This document shows, in pieces, positions 15,784 to 23,921 of a DNA stretch of 64,000 bases. Position 1 is the first letter of the stretch. Each line of letters starts with the position of its first letter. The stretch is from assembly GCF_003946165.1 (NCBI RefSeq), contig NZ_RHOI01000011.1, forward strand, positions 18,150 through 82,149, given 5' to 3'. Both the position numbers and the translations under genes were made by a program. The DNA comes from Lacticaseibacillus baoqingensis. Its GTDB lineage: Bacteria; Bacillota; Bacilli; Lactobacillales; Lactobacillaceae. Under the pieces are notes generated by a model. That model had not been told where the DNA came from. It saw only the letters and a list, made by a program, of their open reading frames with translations, and ran no database searches.

Positions 15784-15807
15784 AATCACCTCCTTTCCGA
15801 GGTGATT
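15784..15807 (-). promoter_or_regulatory. Hairpin that can hide the ribosome binding site of the leftward gene
   Basis: AATCACCTC and GAGGTGATT form a perfect nine-pair inverted repeat with a six-base loop. On the minus transcript the second arm contains the GAGG Shine-Dalgarno sequence of the gene starting at 15780, so folding would block its translation. Confidence 0.45.
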
Positions 15808-15842
15808 ATCTCATATTTCAAAGGACAGGGAGGTGATCAAAA

Positions 15843-16031
15843 ATGACTGACGAACTAAAACGCGAGCAGGTGGACTCATGGTCAAAGCGTAAACAACTCG
15901 ACTTCATCATCGAATGGAGCGGGCGCAGTGCTCAAGCCGTCAACGCTATGTCTGTGTTGATGGACGCCGAAACCGTCGTTGATTGGGTGATGGATGTGGC
16001 AGAAGACTTTCAAGGATCACTTGCTGATTAA
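15843..16031 (+). CDS. Small phage early protein (62 aa)
   Basis: A 62-residue acidic helical protein (starts MTDELKREQVDSWSKRKQLD) with no recognised domain. It has a strong gggaggtgatc site eight bases before ATG 15843. Small acidic proteins in this place, between the antirepressor and the DNA-binding genes, are common in lactobacillus prophages, but their function is unknown to me. Confidence 0.7.
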   Translation: MTDELKREQVDSWSKRKQLDFIIEWSGRSAQAVNAMSVLMDAETVVDWVMDVAEDFQGSLAD

Positions 16032-16099
16032 ATTGTACCGCCTGAATTTTGGGATGTTCTTGTAATCTGTACACGCCTCAATGAGAGGGGGTGAACAAA

Positions 16100-16591
16100 A
16101 TGGCAGAAGTAAACATTAAGGTCGCAATGAAGCAAGCAATTGCACGAAGCGGTCGGCAAAACAAAGAACTTGCCAGGGCAATTGGGATATCACCGCAAGG
16201 CTTATCGAACTACGTTAACGACCCCAACCGCGACGTTCCTGTTGATCTGGTTGGCCGATTAGCTCGTGAACTTGGCGACTTGCAATTTAAATATGAAGTC
16301 GGAGACTGGTGGCTCGACTTAGGTCTAGCAATTACCGGCACTACTGTAATACCCATACCGATTGCGCTCAAGGAAGATATGGACGATGAGCAAGACGACC
16401 GTGAACAGCTCGACCGTCAAGCGAAACGTGTATTGCGAAAGCTTCCTGAAGCGTGGTCGAAAGACGATTTTGATTTCATCATCAGATACCGCAAAGAATT
16501 CAACGAAGAAATCTCATCCGAGCATCTAATGCTTGACGCATTGGACGATTGGATCAAGCGCGCAGAAATCGCATTACAGGAGGTGAATTAA
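16100..16591 (+). CDS. Phage DNA-binding protein with N-terminal HTH (163 aa)
   Basis: The first 60 residues form a helix-turn-helix of Xre type (RQNKELARAIGISPQGLSNY). The remainder holds a charged linker (MDDEQDDREQLDRQAK) and a helical C-terminal domain without a known match. ATG 16100 is preferred to GTG 16091 because the gagaggggg site then has normal spacing. It abuts the next gene with no gap. It is probably an early transcription regulator; neither its target nor its partner is visible. Confidence 0.75.
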   Translation: MAEVNIKVAMKQAIARSGRQNKELARAIGISPQGLSNYVNDPNRDVPVDLVGRLARELGDLQFKYEVGDWWLDLGLAITGTTVIPIPIALKEDMDDEQDDREQLDRQAKRVLRKLPEAWSKDDFDFIIRYRKEFNEEISSEHLMLDALDDWIKRAEIALQEVN

Positions 16592-16903
16592 ATGGACTTT
16601 CACGCTGATTTAGGCGATAGCAATGCCTTTACTCAACTACTGGCAAAAGCATTGATGACATTCATCAAGCCGCTATTGCCGAAGCTGATTGAGGCCGCAA
16701 TTGATGACTATTTGCCCCAAAAGGCACTCACAGCGGAACAGCTCAAGAAAGTATTGAACATCAAGAGCGACCGGCGGCTTCACGAGATTATTGACCGCCC
16801 AGACTTTCCGAAGATCCCATGTGGGTCACAATATCGCTACTGGCCGCGAGCGGTTGACCAGTATCTCACTACACACAATCTAGGAATGGAGATGTCAGCA
16901 TGA
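16592..16903 (+). CDS. DUF771/excisionase-like DNA-binding protein
   Basis: A 103-residue protein. Its C-terminal half (LTAEQLKKVLNIKSDRRLHE...PCGSQYRYWPRAVDQYL) has the pattern of a winged-helix excisionase-like domain, in which a beta wing with Y-x-Y-x-P-R-A follows the recognition helix. The N-terminal half is hydrophobic and helical. The start follows the previous stop directly with an aggaggtg site. It may act as a recombination directionality factor or as an early regulator; the sequence does not decide between them. Confidence 0.65.
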   Translation: MDFHADLGDSNAFTQLLAKALMTFIKPLLPKLIEAAIDDYLPQKALTAEQLKKVLNIKSDRRLHEIIDRPDFPKIPCGSQYRYWPRAVDQYLTTHNLGMEMSA

Positions 16904-17166
16904 TTGGAATTGGACAACTTACCGCAGGCTTTTGCGGAATCGTGATCGGCGGCTGGGCTTTCGTAAGCCGTAAGTCGATCGGTCAAAAGATGGACCACTT
17001 CATCGTGTCCCGTCCAAAACTAGCTGAGTGGCTTGGCGGTTGGGACGAGGACGCAAAAAAAGCCCCAGCGGGCGCAACCGCAGGGACTGAAAATCTTATC
17101 AACAATAATATTTACCCATCCATTGTATCAAATCGGATGGGAATCCGAAAGGTGGAAACGAAATGA
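16900..17166 (+). CDS. Small phage protein with N-terminal hydrophobic segment (88 aa)
   Basis: Residues 3-22 (GIGQLTAGFCGIVIGGWAFV) are hydrophobic enough for one membrane span. A basic stretch and a hydrophilic tail follow. It is coupled by ATGA overlaps to both neighbours. The family is not recognised; it is likely a small inner-membrane protein of the early operon. Confidence 0.6.
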   Translation: MIGIGQLTAGFCGIVIGGWAFVSRKSIGQKMDHFIVSRPKLAEWLGGWDEDAKKAPAGATAGTENLINNNIYPSIVSNRMGIRKVETK

Positions 17167-17483
17167 TGGACATGTTTACTCCGATTTTATCCAAGCAAGA
17201 GGGCCCAATCGCATACGACTGGCACAATGGCGAGGTTTACCCCGGTGATGATATTTACACGCTAGCCGATGGAACAATCGTCCCAGCCGACACCGACGAG
17301 ATGAAAGCTTATCTCAAGTATCGCATCCGCAAATTCGGCATGAAGAAGTGGGTTCGCGATGATCTCGGCGAGGGAGATGTAACTGATTTTATTATCTCAT
17401 TGCTTGATCAGCCGCTATCGCTCGAAGAAGTGTTTGAAAGTTACTATGATGCCAGTCGTTCAAACGCCGGGGAGGACTTCTAA
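17163..17483 (+). CDS. Hypothetical phage early protein (106 aa)
   Basis: An acidic, soluble 106-residue protein without a recognised domain. It overlaps the preceding gene by four bases and the DUF1351 gene by one base, so it belongs to the same transcript. ATG 17163 and ATG 17166 are both possible starts. Nothing in the sequence indicates a catalytic site. Confidence 0.65.
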   Translation: MMDMFTPILSKQEGPIAYDWHNGEVYPGDDIYTLADGTIVPADTDEMKAYLKYRIRKFGMKKWVRDDLGEGDVTDFIISLLDQPLSLEEVFESYYDASRSNAGEDF

Positions 17484-18469
17484 TGACAAATGATCTCATG
17501 GTACCGGAAGACCTCACCTACAAGGTTGATTACGTGCCCGCCAAGATTGATTTTCTCTATTTTGATGAAATGAAGTCAAACGTGCTAGGCTACACCGATC
17601 GCTTTAAAAATATTGTCGTATCACCAGAAACAGTTGACGACGCCAAAAAGGTCAAGGCCAACCTCAATAAACTTAAGAAGCAAGTAGATGAGCGACGTAA
17701 AGAAATTCACCGCGGTTATGAAGCACCTTATAAGGACTTCGAGGTCAAGGTCAAGGAAATCACGAGCATCATTGATGCCGCCATCGTTCCGATTGATGGC
17801 GCCGTGAAGGAATTGGATGCAATCGAGCAATCCAAGCGTGAATCACTGCTGATTACGTATATTACTGACCTGGCACCGAATTATGGTCTTAATATTGACG
17901 ACTATGAAATTAAGCCATCTTGGAGCAACAAGAGCATGTGGACGAAGTCTAACAAGCCAAATGCCCAGCTTATGCGTGAAATTGGTCAAATGGGTCTAGA
18001 CATCAACACTCATAGGGAACGGATCGCCAGCGATAAGTCGGCAGTTGAAGCCTACGCGACGGCTAATGGCCTTGATGCTTCCGGTTGGGTCGCCCAAATT
18101 GATCAAGGCGCGACGTTCGCTCAATTACGTGGTCGTATCGACGATGAGCTTATGCGTCGCAAAAAAGAAGCTGATGCCGCTAAAAAGCGCGCTGAGGCAC
18201 AGGCGGCAATTGATGCCATGCACCAACAGCAAACGGCGCAGGGAACGGTTGACATTGATACTGGTGAGTTAACCGCACCAGTTGCGCCACAACCTGCACC
18301 ACAAGTAGAACAGCAAACCATTCAGCAAGCTACTGCACAACCCACAGACAGCCACGTCTATCGGCAAGCGTTTTGGGTTGAAGGCACTAAGGAACAACTT
18401 TGGTGGCTTGCCAATCAGATGAATGCGAACGGCATCAAATATCAAGGCATTAAGAAAGGGGAATACTGA
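17483..18469 (+). CDS. DUF1351 phage protein
   Basis: A 328-residue protein. Its first 200 residues match the DUF1351 pattern: LKKQVDERRKEIHRGYEAPY followed by VKEITSIIDAAIVPIDGAVK and a long charged helix. The C-terminal part has a Gln/Ala-rich low-complexity stretch and ends with a compact segment (YRQAFWVEGTKEQLWWLANQ) resembling the small C-terminal domain often found in this family. DUF1351 genes usually stand next to phage single-strand annealing or replication proteins, so a role in recombination or replication is inferred from place only. Confidence 0.8.
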   Translation: MTNDLMVPEDLTYKVDYVPAKIDFLYFDEMKSNVLGYTDRFKNIVVSPETVDDAKKVKANLNKLKKQVDERRKEIHRGYEAPYKDFEVKVKEITSIIDAAIVPIDGAVKELDAIEQSKRESLLITYITDLAPNYGLNIDDYEIKPSWSNKSMWTKSNKPNAQLMREIGQMGLDINTHRERIASDKSAVEAYATANGLDASGWVAQIDQGATFAQLRGRIDDELMRRKKEADAAKKRAEAQAAIDAMHQQQTAQGTVDIDTGELTAPVAPQPAPQVEQQTIQQATAQPTDSHVYRQAFWVEGTKEQLWWLANQMNANGIKYQGIKKGEY

Positions 18470-18471
18470 TC

Positions 18472-19401
18472 ATGCAAGAACTACAAAATTACGCACCTCA
18501 AGAGCCATCTACTGCTATCAGTCTGATTATGGGTATTGATCCTCAACGGATGGCCGGAGAGCTTAGCTCAATTGCTAATTTTCAAGCCTTAATTAATTCG
18601 AACCTCAAAAAGGATCACGACTTTGGCACTATCCCCGGAACTAACAAGCCGACACTGCTTAAACCCGGTGCTGAAAAGATTCTCATGTTGATGGGCTTAC
18701 AAAGTCAATATGAAGTAGTTGACAAAGTCGAAAACTGGGACGGCGGGTTCTTCGCCTACACTGTTCGCGCAACCTTGGTACATGACGGTCAAGTGATCAC
18801 ACAAGGAATGGGCGCAGCTAACACCAAAGAAACACGATATCAGCTTAAAGAGTGGAGCGAAACTGCTAAGAAAAAAGTTTGGGATGGCACGACCTATCAA
18901 GACCCGTTCACGCTTCAAAACACTGTTCTCAAGATGGCAAAAAAACGTGCTCAAGTTGATGCTACTCTGACCGTCGCTTCCCTATCCGACGTCTTTACCC
19001 AAGACACCGAGGATATGAAAGACTTTCTCCAGTCTGAACAACAGCATACAGCAACTACCGGTGACGTTAGCGACATCAAGATCACATTTGGTAAGCATAA
19101 AGGTGAAACAATCGGTCAAATCGGTAGTACTAAAGATGGCTACGAGTACCTTGAATGGCTCTCTAAAAATGCCCGTCAGGCCGATATGAAAGCCGCTGTT
19201 AACAATTATCTTAGCAAACCAGCCAACGGCCAGCAGACGCCATCACAGTCCCAACAAGGCCAGCAACAGGCGCCGGCTAACCAACAACAGGCACCTCAGC
19301 CACGATACCCACAGTCGCCCGTCGATGATGCACCGAACACTCAATCGCAGGCGGGGGCTCCATGGCCAACTGATGACGACATTCCCGACCTGCCGTTCTA
19401 G
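18472..19401 (+). CDS. Phage recombination-associated protein with ExoX-like C-terminal domain (309 aa)
   Basis: The large N-terminal region contains GTNKPTLLKPGAEKILMLMG, a central beta-rich part with GQVITQGMGAANTKET, and NTVLKMAKKRAQVDATL followed by DVFTQD. I have seen this combination in many phage proteins of unassigned function. Residues about 203-245 (ITFGKHKGETIGQIG...YLEWL) match the small ExoX-like C-terminal domain found in nucleases and recombination proteins. The tail is Gln/Pro-rich and ends DDIPDLPF, strikingly like the SSB tip. It occupies the position where RecT, ERF or Sak annealing proteins normally sit, so it may be the phage single-strand annealing component. Confidence 0.6.
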   Translation: MQELQNYAPQEPSTAISLIMGIDPQRMAGELSSIANFQALINSNLKKDHDFGTIPGTNKPTLLKPGAEKILMLMGLQSQYEVVDKVENWDGGFFAYTVRATLVHDGQVITQGMGAANTKETRYQLKEWSETAKKKVWDGTTYQDPFTLQNTVLKMAKKRAQVDATLTVASLSDVFTQDTEDMKDFLQSEQQHTATTGDVSDIKITFGKHKGETIGQIGSTKDGYEYLEWLSKNARQADMKAAVNNYLSKPANGQQTPSQSQQGQQQAPANQQQAPQPRYPQSPVDDAPNTQSQAGAPWPTDDDIPDLPF

Positions 19402-19451
19402 TGGAGTGATCGCATGACAAACATTAGGGCAAGTAGTTAGGGGGTGAAGTC

Positions 19452-20312
19452 GTGGCTCGGCCAATTAAGAAAGGTTTAGATTATTACCCGCGCGATGTTG
19501 ATTGGATTCGACAGCTACCGGTTAGAAAAATTATGCGTGCCAATGGGCCGGCTTCGGCAGCCGTGTTGGATTGCGCAGATGGCTATATTTACGGAGAACA
19601 AGGTTACTTCATGAGATACGACGAAGACGCTCGGTTTTTGATTGCTGACGATGTTGGGGTCAAAGAACTGTTCGTTGACGAAGTAGTGAACAAGGCTGTT
19701 CAGGTTGGGTATTACGACGCTGGTATGTTTACTGGGCATAATATTCTGACGAGCGAGGACATCCAAAAACGCTACAAGTCTGCCGCATCACAAAAGAAGG
19801 ACAACTCGATTCTCGCAGAGTACAGCTTAAACCAAGATGAATCCAAGCCTGATAACCCCGTTTCCAAGCATGGAAACCCCACCCAAGGTGTAGTTAATAC
19901 AGGTGATAATCCACAAAGTAAAGTAAAGAAAAGTAAAGTAAATAAAAGTAAAACAAACACTACCCTTAGTCCCTCCGAGGAGTTTGGTGTGGAGATCTGG
20001 ACGGCCTACCCAAGGTCAAACCGCAATGGCAACTATCAGCAGGCACAAGAATCATACGTGCAGGCTATTGTCACGGGTGAAACGACTAAGGAGCAAGTAC
20101 TAGCCAAGATCGACGAGTACAAGGCCTATATCGATTTGAATCACATTCAGAGCGGCTTTATCAAGTCCGCCGGTAATTGGTTTACTGGTCACTTATGGCA
20201 GAGCGAATGGGATACCACAACGCCTGCTCGCAAGCCTGACAATAATGCTGATTCTAACCCCGCATACCAAAACACAACCGACTGGGGACAAGGTGGCAAA
20301 GTTGAAATGTAA
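19452..20312 (+). CDS. Replisome organizer / replication initiation protein (DUF4373-DnaD type)
   Basis: A 286-residue protein starting at GTG 19452 behind a gggggtga site. The N-terminal domain opens with KKGLDYYPRDVDW and resembles the Lin1244/Lin1753 (DUF4373) winged helix of phage replication initiators. A low-complexity Lys/Ser linker follows. The C-terminal part (WTAYPRSNRNGNYQQAQESY ... FIKSAGNWF) is a region often found in such initiators. It precedes the helicase-loader gene, as in other temperate siphoviruses. It is expected to bind the phage origin, which may lie in its own AT-rich linker. Confidence 0.75.
   Translation: MARPIKKGLDYYPRDVDWIRQLPVRKIMRANGPASAAVLDCADGYIYGEQGYFMRYDEDARFLIADDVGVKELFVDEVVNKAVQVGYYDAGMFTGHNILTSEDIQKRYKSAASQKKDNSILAEYSLNQDESKPDNPVSKHGNPTQGVVNTGDNPQSKVKKSKVNKSKTNTTLSPSEEFGVEIWTAYPRSNRNGNYQQAQESYVQAIVTGETTKEQVLAKIDEYKAYIDLNHIQSGFIKSAGNWFTGHLWQSEWDTTTPARKPDNNADSNPAYQNTTDWGQGGKVEM
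19914..19953 (+). repeat. AT-rich iteron-like tract in the initiator gene (candidate phage origin)
   Basis: The tract repeats AAAGTAAA-type units several times within 40 bases, far more AT-rich than its surroundings, while coding for the Lys/Ser linker. Phage origins of this type often lie inside the initiator gene, hence the suggestion. Confidence 0.4.
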
Positions 20313-20324
20313 GGGGGTTAGGAC

Positions 20325-21170
20325 ATGCCATTACAAACGTTAGACAAGGCCATGGAAGACATGATCCGCAAATTTTTCGAGGGCTGTGGTACTTGTCCCA
20401 ACTGCGGTGGGATGCTCACGCGGCCTAAGGTTTTGAGCAAGGTCACTGGTGAAAAAATGGCTGGTGCTTGTATCGCTTGCGGGTATAAACAGCCACCGAC
20501 CGAGGGTGAAGCGCGCAAGAAGATGACACCAGCCGAGATGACGCTCAAAGCGCATCGTGTGACGGTTTCAAACTTCTACACGACCCGCAGCATTTTCGGT
20601 AGTGACACCGTGATGGCAAAGACTTTTGATAATTTCAACGTCACGACCAAACAGCAAAAAGAACTCATGGCGTATGGCGTGCAAATTGTCAATCAGCTGG
20701 TACGCGGTGACGTTGTTCACGGCTACTTAGGCGGTAACACAGGCGTTGGGAAGACCCACTTAGCCAATGGCATCGCATTAGCCTACATGGAGGAATCATA
20801 CTGGACGCGCAAAGCGCTGTTCGTTGACTGGCGCGAATTTCTTGACCAGATGAAAGACGGGTTCGGCGATGATCGCCGAGATGTTCGTGAGCGCGTTGCC
20901 GACACCATGAAAGAGTTTCAACGTGCCGATTTGGTGATCTTGGACGACTTCGGAAGTGAGCGCGATACGCAGTCAAAATTCAGCCGTGACATTGCCGATC
21001 GTTTCTGGCGTACACGAGAAGACAAGTCGGTGATCATGACCAGCAATCTGCTCGTGTCGGAGATTCACAAACGCTACGGTGATCGCACATATAGCCGTAT
21101 TGCCAAGTTTTCTCAAGGCAACGGTATGGCCGTGTCAGAAGCCGTTAAAGATTATCGGAGGGGTGCTTAA
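20325..21170 (+). CDS. DnaC-like helicase loader ATPase
   Basis: A 281-residue AAA+ protein. It begins with a four-cysteine zinc motif (CGTCPNCGG ... CIACGY), followed by the ATPase domain with Walker A GGNTGVGKTHLA, Walker B LVILDDFGSE and sensor-1 IMTSNLL. This is the DnaC/IstB-type architecture with an N-terminal zinc ribbon common in Gram-positive phages. It should load the host replicative helicase at the phage origin together with the upstream initiator. Its stop overlaps the next start by one base. Confidence 0.9.
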   Translation: MPLQTLDKAMEDMIRKFFEGCGTCPNCGGMLTRPKVLSKVTGEKMAGACIACGYKQPPTEGEARKKMTPAEMTLKAHRVTVSNFYTTRSIFGSDTVMAKTFDNFNVTTKQQKELMAYGVQIVNQLVRGDVVHGYLGGNTGVGKTHLANGIALAYMEESYWTRKALFVDWREFLDQMKDGFGDDRRDVRERVADTMKEFQRADLVILDDFGSERDTQSKFSRDIADRFWRTREDKSVIMTSNLLVSEIHKRYGDRTYSRIAKFSQGNGMAVSEAVKDYRRGA

Positions 21171-21445
21171 TGCCAGAACCAACAAATGCACAAGAACAGC
21201 GTTGGGCGCGTGTTTTGAGCTACCTCATGTGGATGCACGCCAGTTGGCAATCGCCAACAGTCCGCGAGATTGGGGCGTACATGGGCTGGAGTTCTACCAG
21301 CACCACGTTTAGTCACCTCACGGCGATGCTCGAACACGATTTAATCGCCCATATCCCGGAAAGCCCACGCACCTATCGCGTGACTGATAAGGGCTTGGAG
21401 CTGTTGAACAAAAACGGAGGAATCAAAATTGATAGACAAGCGTGA
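21170..21445 (+). CDS. LexA-type winged-helix DNA-binding protein (91 aa)
   Basis: The protein consists of a single LexA DNA-binding-like domain: QSPTVREIGAYMGWSSTSTT as the helix-turn-helix, followed by the wing (IPESPRTYRVTDKGLELL). The catalytic S24 part is absent. Its 3' end overlaps the next gene by 17 bases. It may bind SOS boxes or phage operators, but the target is unknown. Confidence 0.75.
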   Translation: MPEPTNAQEQRWARVLSYLMWMHASWQSPTVREIGAYMGWSSTSTTFSHLTAMLEHDLIAHIPESPRTYRVTDKGLELLNKNGGIKIDRQA

Positions 21446-21884
21446 GCGCTGTGCACTAGCACTTAAAGCATTTAAGCAACACACCGGAATGAGCCAGCGA
21501 AAAATGGCTAAAAAGTTTCATGTAGGCAACAGCACCATTTCTAATATTATTAACACTCGCAACGTAGTATCTGAAAAGACCATGGAAATGATCACAACAC
21601 AATGTGAGCACGAGCGATATATCAATATCGACAATGCCCGCGAACGGATTCGTAACTACATCGACGATCACGCGCCACTTCCAGACGGCTCGTACACAGT
21701 CACAGACTTCGCCAGAGCCATCGGCGAGCCTGCCCGAATGATTGAGGACTTTTTGAGCGATGACGAAAAACGGATGTATAAAGTGCCGCTTCCAGCACTA
21801 CATGTAAGTTGTAGCCTGCTGGGCATTAACTACACCAAGCTTATCAGTCCACTTACAGCCGCAGATTACGCGGTGACGGTATGA
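21429..21884 (+). CDS. Phage HTH protein (151 aa, TTG start)
   Basis: Translation starts at TTG 21429, supported by a cggagg site at 21415-21420. The N-terminal 55 residues contain an Xre-like helix-turn-helix (MSQRKMAKKFHVGNSTISNI). The remainder is a second small helical domain (YTVTDFARAIGEPARMIEDF) that may also bind DNA. It is probably an early or middle regulator, or a replication accessory protein. The stop overlaps the following start by four bases. Confidence 0.65.
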   Translation: MIDKRERCALALKAFKQHTGMSQRKMAKKFHVGNSTISNIINTRNVVSEKTMEMITTQCEHERYINIDNARERIRNYIDDHAPLPDGSYTVTDFARAIGEPARMIEDFLSDDEKRMYKVPLPALHVSCSLLGINYTKLISPLTAADYAVTV

Positions 21885-22273
21885 GAGGGTATAAGCCTAT
21901 CCGAGGCGCTAGCAAGTATCATGCGCGTCAAGCCTTTGCATCTGACGGCACCAAGTGTGCTAGTCGCGCCGAGGCCCGCTATTATGATCACTTGTTATTT
22001 ACACACGCTGATTTCAATTATCAGCAGCGCTTCGAGATCGTGCCGAAGTTTACATGCAACGGGAAGCGATATGCCCATCGCGTCTACACACCTGATTTTG
22101 TGATCTATGAGGACTACAAGATTACTAAGGTGGTAGACGTAAAGGGCGGCAACGCGACTATGACTGCCGATGCGCGGCTTCGCATGATGATGTTCATGCA
22201 AAAGTACGACATGCCGGTCACGATCGCAGAATACGATTCAAGGTCAGGTCTGTTCGTGGAGAAACAGGCGTAA
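21881..22273 (+). CDS. DUF1064 family putative nuclease (PDDEXK-like)
   Basis: A 130-residue protein with the DUF1064 signature: SRAEARYYDHL near residue 30, the acidic strand VYTPDFVIYED, and VVDVKGG, which together give an E...PDF...D-x-K pattern typical of a PDDEXK nuclease core. Members of this family in Gram-positive phages are thought to be Holliday-junction or branched-DNA nucleases acting in replication or packaging. It is fused in the early operon by an ATGA overlap with the HTH gene. Confidence 0.8.
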   Translation: MRGYKPIRGASKYHARQAFASDGTKCASRAEARYYDHLLFTHADFNYQQRFEIVPKFTCNGKRYAHRVYTPDFVIYEDYKITKVVDVKGGNATMTADARLRMMMFMQKYDMPVTIAEYDSRSGLFVEKQA

Positions 22274-22284
22274 GGAGAGCAAGT

Positions 22285-22440
22285 ATGAAAGCATACTACC
22301 ATGGCACCCAGTACCCACATGGCGAGTATCAAGTGAGTATGGCTGTATTAGACGGTGTGGTCATACAGTTGCCGGACTGGTCAAGCCATGAAGCCCTTGT
22401 GCCGTATGCGGATGTTTACATTCAAACGAGATTATTTTAG
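22285..22440 (+). CDS. Small phage protein (51 aa)
   Basis: A short gene with a clear aaggagag site eight bases before ATG 22285. The product has 51 residues, is Tyr-rich and soluble (MKAYYHGTQYPHGEYQVSMA at the start). It is followed directly by an aggagg site for the next gene. No family was recognised. Confidence 0.6.
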   Translation: MKAYYHGTQYPHGEYQVSMAVLDGVVIQLPDWSSHEALVPYADVYIQTRLF

Positions 22441-22452
22441 GAGGAAGCAAGC

Positions 22453-22995
22453 ATGACAGATAAAGCGAAACTGTACGCGGTGAAGAACGATGATGACAAG
22501 TATTTGTTTGGACACCATCAATGGGGGAAGCCCGGACAAATCGTATTGACATATTCAAACATCACTGGTGCGAAGAGCGATGCCAAAACCTATGGTGGCA
22601 CCGTCGTCGAACTGATAGAGAAGCCAGAACCGGTGAAGGTGAGTGAAGAGGAAGCAGCTATTCTTACCAGAGCGAAAGAAGAAAACTCATATGCGCTCTC
22701 AATCCTGCATCACTATGCAGGAGAGCATGGTGGATACCTGCTTGGCAATAAATCCTTTGAAGACCGCCTCATGCGCGCCTACGTTATCGGCTGGACGGTC
22801 GATAAGCCGAAGCGGTGGAACGTCAAGGTGCCACTCGTGCAGGCTCAAGGTGGCCTATGGTTCTTAATCAATGCTAGTGGCAAGCTGGATGCTGATTATA
22901 TCCAAGATCTCGCTAAAAAGTTTTCCATGGAAGAAATCAATACATGGGGTTTACAGGACTGCGAACGGGAAGAGGTGACTGACGATGAGCAATGA
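22453..22995 (+). CDS. DUF1642-like phage protein (180 aa)
   Basis: The N-terminal 55 residues form a small beta domain (LYAVKNDDDKYLFGHHQWGK). The rest has the DUF1642-like helical pattern with FEDRLMRAYVIGWTVDKPKRW, followed by a short C-terminal extension with WFLINASG. Proteins of this kind sit before SSB in lactobacillus and listeria phages; their function is unknown. It overlaps the next gene by 11 bases. Confidence 0.65.
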   Translation: MTDKAKLYAVKNDDDKYLFGHHQWGKPGQIVLTYSNITGAKSDAKTYGGTVVELIEKPEPVKVSEEEAAILTRAKEENSYALSILHHYAGEHGGYLLGNKSFEDRLMRAYVIGWTVDKPKRWNVKVPLVQAQGGLWFLINASGKLDADYIQDLAKKFSMEEINTWGLQDCEREEVTDDEQ

Positions 22996-23356
22996 GACGA
23001 AGCGGGACGTGTTCGATGCTGTTGTGAACAGTCGGTGGCGTTTTCTAGCCGGTAACACAAAAGGCGAGCCAACAGATGGTGAATGTATGATGGCATATGA
23101 CGCCGCCCTGCCAGATGATCTTCCAGTGATTCCGAAAGCGGTGGGGGTATCAATCAAAGAGCAGAAAGCCAAGCAGAGTCTTGGGGGAGCACTATTTGAT
23201 GCAATATTTGCCGCTAATGAATTGGGAAGGAAGAATGTTGGTCCTGTGGTCAACTGGATGGTAGACAATGATGAAACGTATGCTAACGCCTGGTTGCTAG
23301 GTGTCTGGCGCGTGAAGGAAACTGGCGAAATCGTGAAATTGAAGAAAGAAAAATGA
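22985..23356 (+). CDS. DUF1642-family paralogue 1 (123 aa)
   Basis: This is one of three related genes in a row. It begins MSNETKRDVFDAVV, has the block AALPDDLPVIPKAVG, and ends with NWMVDNDETYANAWLLGVW and RVKETGEIVKL. The same three blocks recur in the genes at 23,535 and 23,918. It is coupled by ATGA to the following gene. The function of the family is unknown; the repetition suggests duplication and diversification within the phage. Confidence 0.7.
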   Translation: MSNETKRDVFDAVVNSRWRFLAGNTKGEPTDGECMMAYDAALPDDLPVIPKAVGVSIKEQKAKQSLGGALFDAIFAANELGRKNVGPVVNWMVDNDETYANAWLLGVWRVKETGEIVKLKKEK

Positions 23357-23538
23357 ATATGACTAAAACAAACGAATTTACACCCGCACAGATTAAAACA
23401 ATTCGCGGCATTGTTCGTGACGAAATTGCTCGTCACGACCAAAAATTAAAACACGAAGAAGAACGGTATCAACAAGCGGTAGCTGAAGCGAACGCAGAAG
23501 CAGCCATGACATCGAGGGATTGGGGCGACTTAGATTGA
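23353..23538 (+). CDS. Small coiled-coil phage protein (61 aa)
   Basis: A highly charged helical protein (IVRDEIARHDQKLKHEEERY) likely to form a coiled coil. ATG 23353 overlaps the preceding stop, and its own stop overlaps the TTG start of the next gene. The family is not recognised. Confidence 0.65.
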   Translation: MNMTKTNEFTPAQIKTIRGIVRDEIARHDQKLKHEEERYQQAVAEANAEAAMTSRDWGDLD

Positions 23539-23921
23539 TTCATGAAACGAAGTGGGATGTTTTCAATAAATTATTAGCCGCTTACCTTAAAGACGAAGAA
23601 CGTCTTGATAAACTGGTTAATGAACCAGATGAACACATTCCAGAATTAGATTTTATGTATTTTAACAAACGTTATAACGCGGCCTTGCCAGATGAGATTG
23701 CGATGATACCAGAAGCGGTGGGAGACGCTATCAAAATTCACAAAGAATACGCGCATAGTCTTTTGGATATCTTTGGAACGCTCAGCATCTATGTTGTTTC
23801 ACGCACGGAGCCTGCACTGGATTATAACGCGTGAATTGTACATCACCCCGATGCCTTTACCCGTGCATGGATGGACGGCGTCTGGCGTGTGGAAGAAACA
23901 GGGGAGGTAGTCAAACTATGA
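23535..23921 (+). pseudogene. DUF1642-family paralogue 2, interrupted by an in-frame TGA
   Basis: TTG 23535 (overlapping the previous stop as TTGA) opens MIHETKWDVF, matching its paralogues. The frame stops at TGA 23832-23834 after 99 residues. Read past that stop in the same frame, it continues IVHHPDAFTRAWMDGVWRVEETGEVVKL in two parts (positions 23,835-23,918) and ends at a TGA that overlaps the next gene's ATG. In both paralogues the residue at the stop position is tryptophan (VNW-MV and EDW-II), so a single TGG to TGA change explains the break. A 99-residue truncated product may still be made. Confidence 0.75.
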
